A DNA stretch of 64,000 nt, from assembly GCA_039105265.1 (NCBI GenBank), contig JAPFFF010000005.1, positions 5,193,501 to 5,257,500 of the forward strand, in the 5' to 3' direction. The notes below the pieces were generated by a model. It searched no databases, was not told the DNA's origin, and saw only the letters and a program-made list of their open reading frames with translations. Numbering within the stretch: the first letter of the stretch is position 1; each line of letters starts with the position of its first letter. Positions 36,194 to 46,332 of the stretch are shown here, in pieces. Made by a program: the position numbers and the translations under genes. This DNA is from Tritrichomonas musculus. Taxonomy: Eukaryota; Parabasalia; Tritrichomonadida; Tritrichomonadidae.

Positions 36194-36652
36194 ATTATTC
36201 ATAGCATATCTTTAAAAATAAGCCATTTTATGTAATTTTATATTATTGTTTTGGTATTTTATACCTCTTAAATTTTGCTTTGTTTATTCAAAATTAGAAA
36301 ATTTTGTCAAATTTATTCTGAAAAATAAAAATAAACTATTCAATCTTTTTTATATTAAAAAAATCTTTTTAAAATCATTTTATTGCGTTATTTATTTTTT
36401 GTTTTCATTATAAAATACTTTATTATGTATAATCATGTTGTTCTATTTGATATCTGAAAAAATGATATTCAAGTGTCATTTTTAATAATCAATAACATCA
36501 TTTTGCCATACTCGCTTTTCACAAAAAGCATCTTTTGAAGAACTTTTAAAAAAGCAAAAGTTTGGGAGAAATGATTATAAATGATTAAAGTTTATTAATA
36601 AAATAAAAAAAGTTGATACTCCTTTTGAATCAATAATGATTTCCAAAAGAAA
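36194..36652. other. AT-rich spacer between converging genes
   Basis: 459 bp between two 3' ends. No gene or repeat was seen. Confidence 0.55.
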
Positions 36653-37200
36653 TTATTGAGGCTGAGGTTGTTGTTGAGCTTGATTCTGTACTTGCTGCTG
36701 AATTTGATTCTGTGCTTGTTGTTGAACTTGATTCTGTGTTTGTTGTTGAACTTGACTCTGTGTTTGTTGCTGGGGTTGTTGCTGCTGCTGCAACTTTGGT
36801 GGATAAAGTTGTGGCTGAGATTGTTGAGTTTGAATCTGATTTTTCTGAAGATGCTGCATCAAGTAGAGTTGCTGAGGATTCATCTGTCCGAAGTGAACAT
36901 AATTCATGTTCAGTATTATCTGTTGCTGTTGTGGTTGCATTATCGGTTGGAATTGCTTCATCATTTGAATGTGCTGTTGAAGTTGTTGTTGCTGTGATTG
37001 TGATTGCGAAATTCCGCCGGCTTGCTTCTGTAAGAATAGTTGAGCATTTACTTGCATCTGTTGTTGCTGGTGACTCTTATCGTCATCAGCATGACCACTT
37101 AGGCCAACATTAGATGTAGATGCTGATAAGTGTAATGGTTGCTGTCCTTGATTCTGTTGCTGTTGTCCATTGTTTTGCTGGTTTTGCTGCTGTCTTTGTT
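36653..37200 (-). repeat. Polyglutamine-coding repeat tract
   Basis: C-terminal coding part of the remodeller. A short unit coding roughly QVQQQTQNQ / QVQNQAQ is repeated at 36660-36790, then interrupted runs of CAA/CAG-type codons extend to about 37200. It is likely length-polymorphic. Confidence 0.75.
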
Positions 37201-40200
37201 TTCTCGGCTGATTAGCTGGTTTTGTTAGACTTGATTTAGCAACTGGTGGAGCAAATTGTTTTGGTATATAATTAACGCATTCTTTAGCTTCAGGCATTTG
37301 TTGAATGAGGTATATTGTTACTGGAGCTGCCAAACCATAATATTCGGGACCAGATATAGAAAGTGCTTTCGGATTGTTTGCATTTTCTGCACGTAGTTCG
37401 AGGATCCTCTTCAAAATGAGATTCCATGGAGATGTTGGAGAGTTTCCTTCATATTTAATGTCAGGATTATCATCCATCGTTACTCGAAAGAGAGGAGTAG
37501 CTTCGCCTGTATCGAGAATTTCGCATGTATAACGTACTTTCTTTGAAGGATCAAGAGTTGATGCGTACATACGAGAGGACTTAAAACCAGCAGGATATAT
37601 GTATCTTTCTGAATGGAAACCAGAACGATCAGTAACAATGTGACCAAGAGAGCTGATATATGCTGTTGATGTAAGATTGATTGGCATTACGGGAGTTCCA
37701 TCTTCATTGTACTGAATATCAGGTGTTGGAGTTAATTCTGGTTTTGCTTCAGCTACTTTCCTCTTTGGTTTAGTTGCTTCGATCTCCCTGAGACTTTCTA
37801 GGGTGTTTTTCTCTACATGTTTCAAAACTGTATCTAATCTTTTCATAACACGAGTATCAAGGGTAACAAAAGTTGGTGGATCTCCATCAAAAACGCCTTC
37901 AAAAGCAGGAAGTTTGAGAATTTCAGCACAAACGCCCCACCCACGGATAGATATTTCTTTAAAGAATTGATAATCCATCTGATTTGTCCAAGCAGGAGGA
38001 AGATTTCGCCATTTAGGAAGGTAGTTAAAGTATTCCATCAATTCTTCTTCTGAATGTTTCAGAAACATTCTTCTCAAACGAGTAAGACTTTGGAAACGTT
38101 GTTTGATTCTATCAGCAGTAATTGTTTTTCCAGACTCTTTTTCATCATCTTTATCATCTTCATTTGAAGCTTGACTTGATTTTTTATTCTTTTTGTGATT
38201 AACGGACGTTTCTTTCTCTTTTTCGTTATCTTTCTCTTCCTTTTCATTGTCATCGCTTTTGTCAAAGTTTCTGATACCTCCACCTTCAGAACCTTCTCCT
38301 TTTTCAGAACTATCGCCTGTGTTCATCATTTCTTCAACATATTTTTCCATTTGTTCATCTGTCTTGTCTAAGAATCCGCATTCTTCGCGGAACTTGGCCC
38401 AGTCAAAGTCACCATCTGGAGTAAGTGGAACTCCTCCGTGAAGCATTTTTTGGAAAACGGTTGAACGATCTCTTTTACGCCATAAATTTGGTTTAGGTCT
38501 GGTAATCTCAGTTGGAACATCATCTGCATGATTTCCATCAGAGCTGTAATACTTTTTGATTCCATTGGCAAGTTTCTTTAATCTTGGTGTCAAGTTCACA
38601 GATGGCGGGAGGTCTGTGTTTTCCATTGTTTTGCAAGTGAAGGGAATTTCATTATCTTGCATAAATTCATCATATCTGGCAAATCCGCATTTCCAAGTTC
38701 CATATATAAGGCATCGATCATCATTCAAGGTCCACCAATCAGAAGGAATATTTCCTTGGCATTTTGGTACAATTATATCTGGGAAATTTCGTCCTGCTTT
38801 TTCAACTGCCATTGTTACATAATATAATAATTCGATACGTTTGATCCAAGCTCCTCCTTTTCGTTGCATCAATTGAACAAAATCAGGATCAAGCATTGAT
38901 GATTGTTTCATAAAATCTGAATCGATTGCTTCAGCGTCATCATTATTAACAAAATTAGGATCAAATTCTTCAGATGTCGCTTTTTCGAGAAGCATCCTAG
39001 CTGTACTAAATTGTGTAATATCATTGTAATTATATAAAAGCCAACGTAGAAAAGCACGAGCCGCTAGCTTGATTTGTAAAACAGGTCTTTTTAGTCCGCA
39101 AAGGCGTTGAGCATCATCCCAACGATCCCATCCGAACCAAAATAGAAGATGCTGAAGACGTTCGCGTTCTGTTCTTCGCCATTCCTTAGAAACGTCATCA
39201 TCAACCAGATCATCATCAGTTATTTGTTGTTGTGCTCTTCTTCTGGTTCGCATATGGCCATCTTCATCTTGGTTTAAGTTGTCATCATTCATTGAATTGA
39301 GGTCATTTGGATTCTGGCTCTGAGGTAATATTTTCGACCAAAAGTTTGGATCTTCAATATCAACGTCTGCATCTTCTTCATCTTTGTTTGAATCAAAAGA
39401 AGCCTTGGCAAATGTTGATCCTTCTGCCTCATTATAAACAACAACTTTTGATCGATTAATTAATATTTGATCGATATCTTCTTCACCGAAATTTTCTTCT
39501 TCAATATCATTCAACATATGATATGCACCTTTGCGAAGTAATTTGTCGATTTCTTGTGGTTTCTGACGATCAAGGACGGCTTGTCCTAAACCTAGTTTCT
39601 TTGATGCAGCTTCGAACATATGTTCTTCATAAGTTCCTTTCATTAAAAGACGATAAACTTTAACAACTTTGTGTTGCCCAATTCGATGGCATCGTGCTTG
39701 TGCTTGAAGATCGTTTTGTGGATTCCAATCACTATCAAAAATGATAACTGTGTCCGCGCTATTTAAGTTGATACCTAGACCTCCAGCACGAGTGCATAGA
39801 AGGAAAATAAATATGTCACTTCCTTCTGCGTTAAATTGATCAATCATTCGTTGTCTTTCTCTTCCAGGAACGCCGCCATCTATTCGAAGGAATTTGTAGC
39901 CAATACCATTCAAATAATCGACCATGATATCTAAAAGCTGAGTCATCTGACTAAATATCAAAACACGATGACCATCTGCTTTAAGTTTTGGTAATAATTT
40001 GTTCAAAAGAATGAATTTGCCGCTAGAACGAATCAAACAATCGAGAAGATCTTCATTTGTTAAATTTCCATAGCCGCCTCTTTCTTCGATAATCTTATCT
40101 TCTGCTCCTTTAATGAGATATGGATGAAGGCAGCATTTACGTAATTCCATTGAAATATTTTGCAAATTTGCCGATTTGGAGAGAAATCCTGCGTTCATCT

Positions 40201-41716
40201 CAAGAATAGCACGATAAAATTGTTTTTGTGTTTTGGTAAGAGCACATTCAATAATGGTTTCCTCTTTTCGAGCAATTGTTTGATCAACATCGCGCTTCAA
40301 ACGTCGAAGAAGATGAGGTTTCAAAATATCGCGTAAGTATTTTACACCTTCTGCAGTTTTGGATGAATTTGTGATATCTGTAAACTTTCCTGGATGAAGA
40401 AATTCAAGTAAAGATTGAAGTTCTTCGACTGTATTTTGCAAAGGAGTGCCTGTAAGCAGTATTCTATATTCACTATGAATGTTAGCAAGTGCTTGAAGGA
40501 GTTTTGAATGAGCGTTTTTCAAGCGATGTGCTTCATCAACTATGAGAACGTTATAAGAAAAAGATGCAAATGTTGAATTATCACTCATTATACTTTCATA
40601 TTGAGCTATTAAAATGTCAAATTTTGGACCAGTGCCATCTGAAAAGTAAAATTCATATTGTCGTATAATTTCTCTAGATTTCTTTGAACCAGAATAAACA
40701 ACAGCGTTTAAATTGGTCCAATCTTGAAACGAACGTTGCCAGTGAGGAAGTGTGCTTAATGGAGCTATGATTAAAAATGGACCAGGAAGATGCTGTGTAT
40801 TATATAAATAGTCTAAAAAGGCAACAGCCTGAATTGTTTTTCCAAGACCCATTTCGTCCGCAAGAATGCAATTACGACGGTTATACCAACTGTAAACAAG
40901 CCAATTAACTCCTACGTCTTGATAATTAAATAGCTTACGGCCGCCTTTGTATTCAGCAGGAGGAATCGTGGAGTAAGATTCCGGTTCTGGATAATGAAAT
41001 TCTTTATTTAAATATTCGTTGGGTATGTTTCGTTTGTTAAATTGTTCAACAAGCATTTCATCGACATCTGTTTCCCATGTACAATTATCATATCCTAACG
41101 AGCACCATTTAACAAGGTATCGTTTCTTTGGCGTTGATTGTACACTTTCATCGTTTTCATCATTGTCATAATCAGTTCCGTTATTAATATCTTCAACTGC
41201 AATAATTCGCTCTGGTTCATCGAAGGCTGGATCATAATAAGGCTGTGGCGGTGGGTATGGGTTCTTCTTATGATACCGTTTTAATGTTTGTGCTGCGTTT
41301 GGATATTGTAAATATTCGCTTTCTGTGATCCACTCACACTCCCTATATGGTCTGTCTCGTTTCTTGACAAAGTATTCGAAAGAATCACCATCTTGGCTTT
41401 TTCTATATGAGAAAATTGATTCATATGGAGATTTCTCTGATGTTGATGTATCGACAGTGCCTTGTTGAGCATTCGTATCTTCTTCAGAGGAGGTTTCAGA
41501 AGAATTAAATTCAACATAATCAGAGTTATTGTTCGAGGATCGACGTATATTTTCAAAAGAAGAAGATAAAGGAATATCATCGCTGTGTTGTTCTGAATCA
41601 TTTTGATGAATAAATCGAATTGAAGTAGGTACTTTGAAATGGCTACTAGATGGAGAGGAAGATGGAAAAGAATCGTTGGGAGGAAATGAAACAAGACTGT
41701 TTACGAAAGAAAGCAT
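36653..41716 (-). CDS. CHD-type SNF2 chromatin remodeller with Gln-rich tail
   Basis: 1687 residues. Two chromodomains lie near 105-150 (FEYFVKKRDRPYRECEWI) and 175-235 (KKRYLVKWCSLGYDNCTWET). The SNF2 ATPase spans about 265-700: Walker A in LADEMGLGKTIQ near 286, VDEAHRLKN (DEAH box) near 395, LLTGTPLQNTVEEL, then the helicase C half with LIFSQMTQLLDIM, LLCTRAGGLGINL and QARCHRIGQHKVVKVYRLL. Further down are SANT/SLIDE-like helical segments (LLFWFGWDRWDDAQ, MEYFNYLPKWRNLPPAW). From about 1500 on the protein is nearly pure Gln with Asn, Pro and Leu. CHD proteins slide nucleosomes and the chromodomains read methylated histone H3; aromatic residues Y and W are present in both. The sequence resembles the CHD6-9/Kismet branch or CHD1 about equally to my eye. 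The start is ATG 41714-41716. Confidence 0.92.
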   Translation of the reverse strand: MLSFVNSLVSFPPNDSFPSSSPSSSHFKVPTSIRFIHQNDSEQHSDDIPLSSSFENIRRSSNNNSDYVEFNSSETSSEEDTNAQQGTVDTSTSEKSPYESIFSYRKSQDGDSFEYFVKKRDRPYRECEWITESEYLQYPNAAQTLKRYHKKNPYPPPQPYYDPAFDEPERIIAVEDINNGTDYDNDENDESVQSTPKKRYLVKWCSLGYDNCTWETDVDEMLVEQFNKRNIPNEYLNKEFHYPEPESYSTIPPAEYKGGRKLFNYQDVGVNWLVYSWYNRRNCILADEMGLGKTIQAVAFLDYLYNTQHLPGPFLIIAPLSTLPHWQRSFQDWTNLNAVVYSGSKKSREIIRQYEFYFSDGTGPKFDILIAQYESIMSDNSTFASFSYNVLIVDEAHRLKNAHSKLLQALANIHSEYRILLTGTPLQNTVEELQSLLEFLHPGKFTDITNSSKTAEGVKYLRDILKPHLLRRLKRDVDQTIARKEETIIECALTKTQKQFYRAILEMNAGFLSKSANLQNISMELRKCCLHPYLIKGAEDKIIEERGGYGNLTNEDLLDCLIRSSGKFILLNKLLPKLKADGHRVLIFSQMTQLLDIMVDYLNGIGYKFLRIDGGVPGRERQRMIDQFNAEGSDIFIFLLCTRAGGLGINLNSADTVIIFDSDWNPQNDLQAQARCHRIGQHKVVKVYRLLMKGTYEEHMFEAASKKLGLGQAVLDRQKPQEIDKLLRKGAYHMLNDIEEENFGEEDIDQILINRSKVVVYNEAEGSTFAKASFDSNKDEEDADVDIEDPNFWSKILPQSQNPNDLNSMNDDNLNQDEDGHMRTRRRAQQQITDDDLVDDDVSKEWRRTERERLQHLLFWFGWDRWDDAQRLCGLKRPVLQIKLAARAFLRWLLYNYNDITQFSTARMLLEKATSEEFDPNFVNNDDAEAIDSDFMKQSSMLDPDFVQLMQRKGGAWIKRIELLYYVTMAVEKAGRNFPDIIVPKCQGNIPSDWWTLNDDRCLIYGTWKCGFARYDEFMQDNEIPFTCKTMENTDLPPSVNLTPRLKKLANGIKKYYSSDGNHADDVPTEITRPKPNLWRKRDRSTVFQKMLHGGVPLTPDGDFDWAKFREECGFLDKTDEQMEKYVEEMMNTGDSSEKGEGSEGGGIRNFDKSDDNEKEEKDNEKEKETSVNHKKNKKSSQASNEDDKDDEKESGKTITADRIKQRFQSLTRLRRMFLKHSEEELMEYFNYLPKWRNLPPAWTNQMDYQFFKEISIRGWGVCAEILKLPAFEGVFDGDPPTFVTLDTRVMKRLDTVLKHVEKNTLESLREIEATKPKRKVAEAKPELTPTPDIQYNEDGTPVMPINLTSTAYISSLGHIVTDRSGFHSERYIYPAGFKSSRMYASTLDPSKKVRYTCEILDTGEATPLFRVTMDDNPDIKYEGNSPTSPWNLILKRILELRAENANNPKALSISGPEYYGLAAPVTIYLIQQMPEAKECVNYIPKQFAPPVAKSSLTKPANQPRKQRQQQNQQNNGQQQQNQGQQPLHLSASTSNVGLSGHADDDKSHQQQQMQVNAQLFLQKQAGGISQSQSQQQQLQQHIQMMKQFQPIMQPQQQQIILNMNYVHFGQMNPQQLYLMQHLQKNQIQTQQSQPQLYPPKLQQQQQPQQQTQSQVQQQTQNQVQQQAQNQIQQQVQNQAQQQPQPQ

Positions 41717-42184
41717 TTAAAAGAACGAATTATTGGTCTTGTATTTCGACACGTCAAGGGCATTCAATCTCATCAAATTTTCAAATTTTTCAAAGACAAC
41801 AAAATAAAATTATACTCAAAATCCCAAAGTCAAAAAGAATTTTATAATTGACCATTAAAATTTTCAATGTTTATATGTTCTTCAATATGAAAAGAGATTC
41901 CGCAATAAATTAAAAATAATTCAAGTTTTTAATATTATTAATGTGCCTTTAATTAAATTTAAAAGATAATGATAGCAGAAATATTGAAGTTTAAAATAAA
42001 AAGGGAGTTTTAATTTCATATTTCGAAATTAGATAAGCAGTTACAAGCCATTTTATTAAAAAAGTAATTGATTCTTTTTTAGTAAAAACAATAAAATTAT
42101 GTTAATATAATATACGTATAAATAATCATAGGAGGAAAATAATAAATAGTAAATAGTTTTACTTAATAATAAATTACAATTTAT
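41717..42184. other. AT-rich spacer
   Basis: 468 bp between two minus-strand genes. No gene or repeat was seen. Confidence 0.5.
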
Positions 42185-44317
42185 TCATTCGGTTATTTGT
42201 GCTCTTTTTGAATAGTATTTAATAATCATAATATTTGGGTCTTCTCTTTCCTGATATAAACGAACATAGTCAGCATTACTTCTAATAAAACCTACATCAG
42301 CTGATTCCTTATAAATACAAAGAGCTTTCTTTATCAGTATGGGATTGTTGTCTAGTTTTCCTTTTTTCTCGCAATACATAGCGTAAGCATGTTGTATTCG
42401 TGCTCTTGAATGGTCGTATTTGCACTTATTTCTGGAAAAGAATTTTGTAAGAAGATTTCCAGCTTCTTTAATTTTATTTTGTTCAAGAAGGTAAATTGTA
42501 TAATCTGCTACAGCTGGTTCATATAAACGGTCAGCTGCTTTTTTCAAAAATTCCAAGCACTTTTTGTCGTCTTGCGAAATATTTGATTCATCTTGATCAT
42601 TATTCGAAGATGAAGGATTCATTGAAGAAGCAAAAAACTTATTTTCGTCTTTATCATTTTTTGGATCTAATGATAAAAACCCATCAATACCTTTTTCAAC
42701 TTCCACTGAAATTGATTTGTCACGGTAGAGTACATGCAGCAAATAAAAAGGTTTTCCGCTCATTACTTTTTTAGAAAGTTGAATTATTTTTTCTTCAAAT
42801 TTTTCAGCAGTTTCTTTTGTTACTTTATTTCTGATGGGGCTTAAATACGAATAAAGAAGAATTTCAATAACAGCTTCGCTAGGAGTTTTGTTCTGCTCAT
42901 AGATTTTTATCGGTTGACGAAGTAGGGTTTGAATTGGCGCTTTTTGTGCAATTCCATAATTTATCTTACACCTTGTGTTGTAATCTTTGTATTTTTCATA
43001 TACTTGAAAAGCTTTTTTATAGAGTCCTTTACGATCATACATTTCGCCAAGCTTATACATTGCATTATAAACTTCTGCATTTGCAGCTTTGCTCATCCAT
43101 TTGAAAGGGTCATCTTCAGTATAGATGTTTGAATCTAAGAAAAGAGCATATTTGTATATTGCTGGCGTAAATCCTAGCTGAGCAGCTTGGCTTAGATAAT
43201 TGCAAATATTCATTATTGTATCCAATTTAATAGTTGTTGGATCTTTATTTGGATCTTTACTAGCATTTTGATTTGAATCTCGATTTGCGTCAACGTCATT
43301 CATAATTTTATTTAATAGGCAAGAGCCACGTACAAAAAGTTTTCTTGGATCAGATTCATTTGTTGAAATATCTTGATTGTAGTAGATATATCTTAAAATT
43401 TTTTGTTGGTATTCTTTGTATTCTGCCATTTTACAATCTTTAAACAGAGGCTCCTTTAATGAAATAAGGAAATCAAGGATTTGTGATGATGTATAGCGTT
43501 TATCTGGATTTGGGGTATGGCAATTAATAACCAATTGTTTTAATGATTGATTGCATAATCCATCTTGAATATCAGGATGTCCTTTCTGTATTAAATCGAG
43601 AATTTCGCTTTTATTATTAGATTTGAACATTGGCTGTCCAGTTATGATTGTATATAATAAAGATCCAAACGAATAAACATCAGCTGGAAAAGGTTGAGAA
43701 TGTGGATATTTTAGCATCTCAGGTGAGATATAATTAGAAATATTTTTAAATAATGGATTGCTTAAATCGGTCATTCTTTCATTGAAATTAGTATTGTCAG
43801 AATTCAATATTGATTGAGAATACCCCAAATTAACTATATACGGTTCTAAATTTTCATCATAAATAATTGATTCTGGATGTATAAATTTACATGAAACATC
43901 AATCAAATGGCAGTATGCTAAAGCTGCTGCTGCTGCAAACACTGTTTTGCTTTTAACAGTTGGTGCTTCCTTACCCCAAAGATCATTTCCATCTAATACA
44001 TGTTGGAGTGATCTATCTTGATCATATTGAATATAAAAACTAGTAATATTCTCGTCTTCATTATATCCTTTAAATTGTCCAAAAGGAGGAGAATTTCCCA
44101 TAATTAATATGAAATTTTGATATCTTAAATCAAAATGATATGGATTAGATTTTGCAATCTCAATTTTTATGAAAGTTTTATTAGTTTTTTTTTCAACAGC
44201 AACTGTGTGTGAACTATTATAAAAAGATGCATTTAAATCGGAAGTATTTTTTTCCGACTCTGTAAATTTGTCTTCATCTACTTGATAGCCAGAGAGGTCT
44301 TTCCAATTGTTGGTCAT
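42185..44317 (-). CDS. Pseudokinase with Sel1-like repeats
   Basis: About 710 residues from the ATG at 44315-44317 (MTNNWKDLSGY). An in-frame ATG ten codons upstream (44347) exists, but an initiator-like TCATTC lies between them, 7 bases before the second ATG, so the second is preferred. A protein-kinase fold fills residues 20-300: the helix after VKSKTVFAAAAALAYCH, then FIHPESIIYDENLEPYIVNLGY, NYISPEMLKY with the APE-like motif, ADVYSFGSLLYTIITGQP and PDKRYTSSQILDF. The HRD aspartate is replaced by a non-acidic residue and DFG reads NLG, so it should be catalytically dead. Residues 370-700 hold Sel1/TPR-like helical pairs (AAQLGFTPAIYKYALFLD, AANAEVYNAMYKLGEMYD, SADVGFIRSNADYVRLYQ). It is likely a signalling scaffold. 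Confidence 0.8.
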   Translation of the reverse strand: MTNNWKDLSGYQVDEDKFTESEKNTSDLNASFYNSSHTVAVEKKTNKTFIKIEIAKSNPYHFDLRYQNFILIMGNSPPFGQFKGYNEDENITSFYIQYDQDRSLQHVLDGNDLWGKEAPTVKSKTVFAAAAALAYCHLIDVSCKFIHPESIIYDENLEPYIVNLGYSQSILNSDNTNFNERMTDLSNPLFKNISNYISPEMLKYPHSQPFPADVYSFGSLLYTIITGQPMFKSNNKSEILDLIQKGHPDIQDGLCNQSLKQLVINCHTPNPDKRYTSSQILDFLISLKEPLFKDCKMAEYKEYQQKILRYIYYNQDISTNESDPRKLFVRGSCLLNKIMNDVDANRDSNQNASKDPNKDPTTIKLDTIMNICNYLSQAAQLGFTPAIYKYALFLDSNIYTEDDPFKWMSKAANAEVYNAMYKLGEMYDRKGLYKKAFQVYEKYKDYNTRCKINYGIAQKAPIQTLLRQPIKIYEQNKTPSEAVIEILLYSYLSPIRNKVTKETAEKFEEKIIQLSKKVMSGKPFYLLHVLYRDKSISVEVEKGIDGFLSLDPKNDKDENKFFASSMNPSSSNNDQDESNISQDDKKCLEFLKKAADRLYEPAVADYTIYLLEQNKIKEAGNLLTKFFSRNKCKYDHSRARIQHAYAMYCEKKGKLDNNPILIKKALCIYKESADVGFIRSNADYVRLYQEREDPNIMIIKYYSKRAQITE

Positions 44318-44320
44318 TTT

Positions 44321-44326
44321 GAATGA
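44321..44326 (-). promoter_or_regulatory. Initiator-like TCATTC that decides the start
   Basis: Minus-strand TCATTC with A at 44324, 7 bases before the ATG at 44317. If used, the transcript excludes the upstream in-frame ATG at 44347. Confidence 0.55.
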
Positions 44327-44597
44327 CAAAATACTGTTGAATTTCAATAGTTGAAAATGATTTTTAAAAAAAGTTGATCAATTTTAGGCTTATAACGTTT
44401 ATTTTATGTATATATTTGTAAATAATGTTGTGTAAGCATTTTTATTTATTAATTTTTCAAAATAATTACAAAAATATTGGTAAACTGGTAGAATTAGTTT
44501 TTGAAATACACAAAATTTGAGAACTTTACTAAATTTTCATTCAATTTGAAGTAAGATTTTGAAAAGTAGATGACACTTATTGAATTTTTTAAATTTC

Positions 44598-45400
44598 GGG
44601 TCCCATTTCAAAAAGTGAGATCGCAAAATTACGAAGAAAAGAAAAAATGAAAATTAAATAATTCTAATGATTATTAATTAAAAATATTATAAAATCCATT
44701 TATGAAATTTTAATAAAAGTGTCAAAATTCTGATTTTACTGATATAATTATTAAAAAATCTTGTTGATGCGTAAAATAATATTGCCAGAAACAAACTTGG
44801 AAGTATATAATGAATATGCAAATTGACTAACAAGCATTCTCGAACAAACTTTAGAAGCGAATGATGAATTTGATATGATGATTTAGATCAAGAGCCTACA
44901 TCAGAATACGATTTTTCTTAAATGCCTCAAAAAATAATTAGATAAAGATGTATATAATTGACACCACTTTTTTAGCATTCTAGTTTAACAACCTTAATAT
45001 TTTTAATAAAAAAACTTTTGTACGTTGTAACTGCTATAAAAACAAAATTTTAAATCTTGTTGATGCGTTTGGAGAACTAATTGGTGTTGATTAACGTATT
45101 AATTTTTACTAATTTTCTCTTTATAGAAATAATATTTCTTAAAACGCGTCTAATGAATAATCATAACATATGTGCAAATATCAAAAAGATTAAAATTTTC
45201 AAAAAAAATTATAAAACCATTAGGTCATGTAACTTATAATTGTATCAGCAATTTACACCTTTTTAAATCAAATCTCATATACTCAAATATAAAAGTGCAA
45301 AGATATTTTATGCATTTTTAGATTCTTTAATTTTTTGATAAAATACCCTTGAATTCATCTAGATTTTTCCATTTGACACTCCACTTTTTGAGAGGGACCC
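44598..45400. mobile_element. Possible decayed DNA element with GGGTCCC termini
   Basis: GGGTCCCATTTCAAAAAGTG at 44598-44617 is matched in inverse orientation by 45381-45400 (reverse complement GGGTCCCTCTCAAAAAGTGG). Inside is a coding-like relic (44767-44886) and a direct repeat AAATCTTGTTGATGCGT near 44755 and 45052. No clear target duplication was found. The span of about 800 bp and short imperfect ends make the call tentative. Confidence 0.4.
44767..44886 (+). pseudogene. Short coding-like relic, family unknown
   Basis: One frame reads MRKIILPETNLEVYNEYAN, a TGA stop, then LTSILEQTLEANDEFDMMI and TAG. The residue mix is protein-like and unlike the AT-rich surroundings. It lies inside the candidate element at 44598-45400. 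The family is unknown and it may be chance. Confidence 0.25.
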
Positions 45401-45417
45401 TACCTGAATTCCATGTG

Positions 45418-45422
45418 TCATT
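45418..45422 (+). promoter_or_regulatory. Initiator-like TCATT
   Basis: TCATT with its A 17 bases before the ATG at 45437. Confidence 0.5.
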
Positions 45423-45436
45423 TTACTATATTTTAA

Positions 45437-46309
45437 ATGAGTTACGCATCCAGTTTGAAAAAAATTTATAAATTAATTATATGGAAAAGATCAGAAGAGA
45501 AACAAGATTATGAGGAAGATGAAAATGAAGGAGTTGAAGTAGTTTCTATTCAATCAGAGACCAAATACGAGAAAAACTCAAAAAGGTTAACCATATGCTT
45601 AAAAAAAGCAGAAAATCCTTTACCTGGTAATCCAATTGTTGTTTTTGGACATGGGAATGGTGAAAAACTTGATGATTATCTTGGATACTCAGAAAATTTT
45701 TGCCCTCATGGAATAAGTATTTGTGCAATAGATTATAGAGGATATGGATACAGTGATGGAGAATTTGGATCATCAAGTGTTACAGAACGTGAAGATATGA
45801 TATCTGTAATCAACTATTTAAAGAAAGCAGGACATCAAAAGATTTCTTATTTTGGGCGTTCACTTGGAGCAACATGTGGAATCTTTGTTGCTGCTCATTT
45901 TCCAGATTTGGTTTGCCTTGCTTTTGATTCACCATGGTTATCAACAAAAGAATGGACTGAATATAAAGCTAAATTTTTCGATCATATTGACCATGATAAA
46001 TTCGAGCAATTGCTTCCAAAGGTTTATAAACAAATTCTTGATAAAACTGGAATTGATTTTAATACAGTTCAAGAGCCAAGAGAAGCTGCATCAAAAATTA
46101 CACAACCTCTCTTCGTAATACATGGTTCAAAGGATGTGCTTGTTCCAGATTCTAATAGTAAAGAATTGATCGATATAGTTCAAAGTAAGGAAAAAGTTTT
46201 TAAAACCTTTAATGATGGTCACAATGGTTTCAAAAGATATCCTCTATTTGGAGAAATGTTTAATTTTATACTAAAGCACAATGGAGTTGAAATAAAAGAA
46301 AAGGTTTAA
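45437..46309 (+). CDS. Alpha/beta hydrolase (ABHD17 / S33-like serine hydrolase)
   Basis: 290 residues. Fold marks in order: strand and oxyanion region VVFGHGNGEKLDDYLGY, then ICAIDYRGYGYSDGEFG, nucleophile elbow YFGRSLGATCG with Ser142, then IHGSKDVLVP with the acid Asp and GHNGFKRYP with the catalytic His. The triad is complete. No signal peptide or membrane helix, so cytosolic or peripherally bound; ABHD17-type relatives remove fatty acids from proteins, while other relatives are lipases or peptidases, and the substrate cannot be told here. A short lid lies between (STKEWTEYKAKFFDHIDHDK). The stop is TAAA, and 23 bases further on begins the target duplication of the inserted element at 46340. 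Confidence 0.85.
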   Translation: MSYASSLKKIYKLIIWKRSEEKQDYEEDENEGVEVVSIQSETKYEKNSKRLTICLKKAENPLPGNPIVVFGHGNGEKLDDYLGYSENFCPHGISICAIDYRGYGYSDGEFGSSSVTEREDMISVINYLKKAGHQKISYFGRSLGATCGIFVAAHFPDLVCLAFDSPWLSTKEWTEYKAKFFDHIDHDKFEQLLPKVYKQILDKTGIDFNTVQEPREAASKITQPLFVIHGSKDVLVPDSNSKELIDIVQSKEKVFKTFNDGHNGFKRYPLFGEMFNFILKHNGVEIKEKV

Positions 46310-46332
46310 AAAATCATAAAATCTTTGAGCTT

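Noticed and set aside
36656-37113. Leu- and Val-rich plus ORFs over the Gln-rich tail
   Set aside because: Antisense shadows of CAA/CAG codons.
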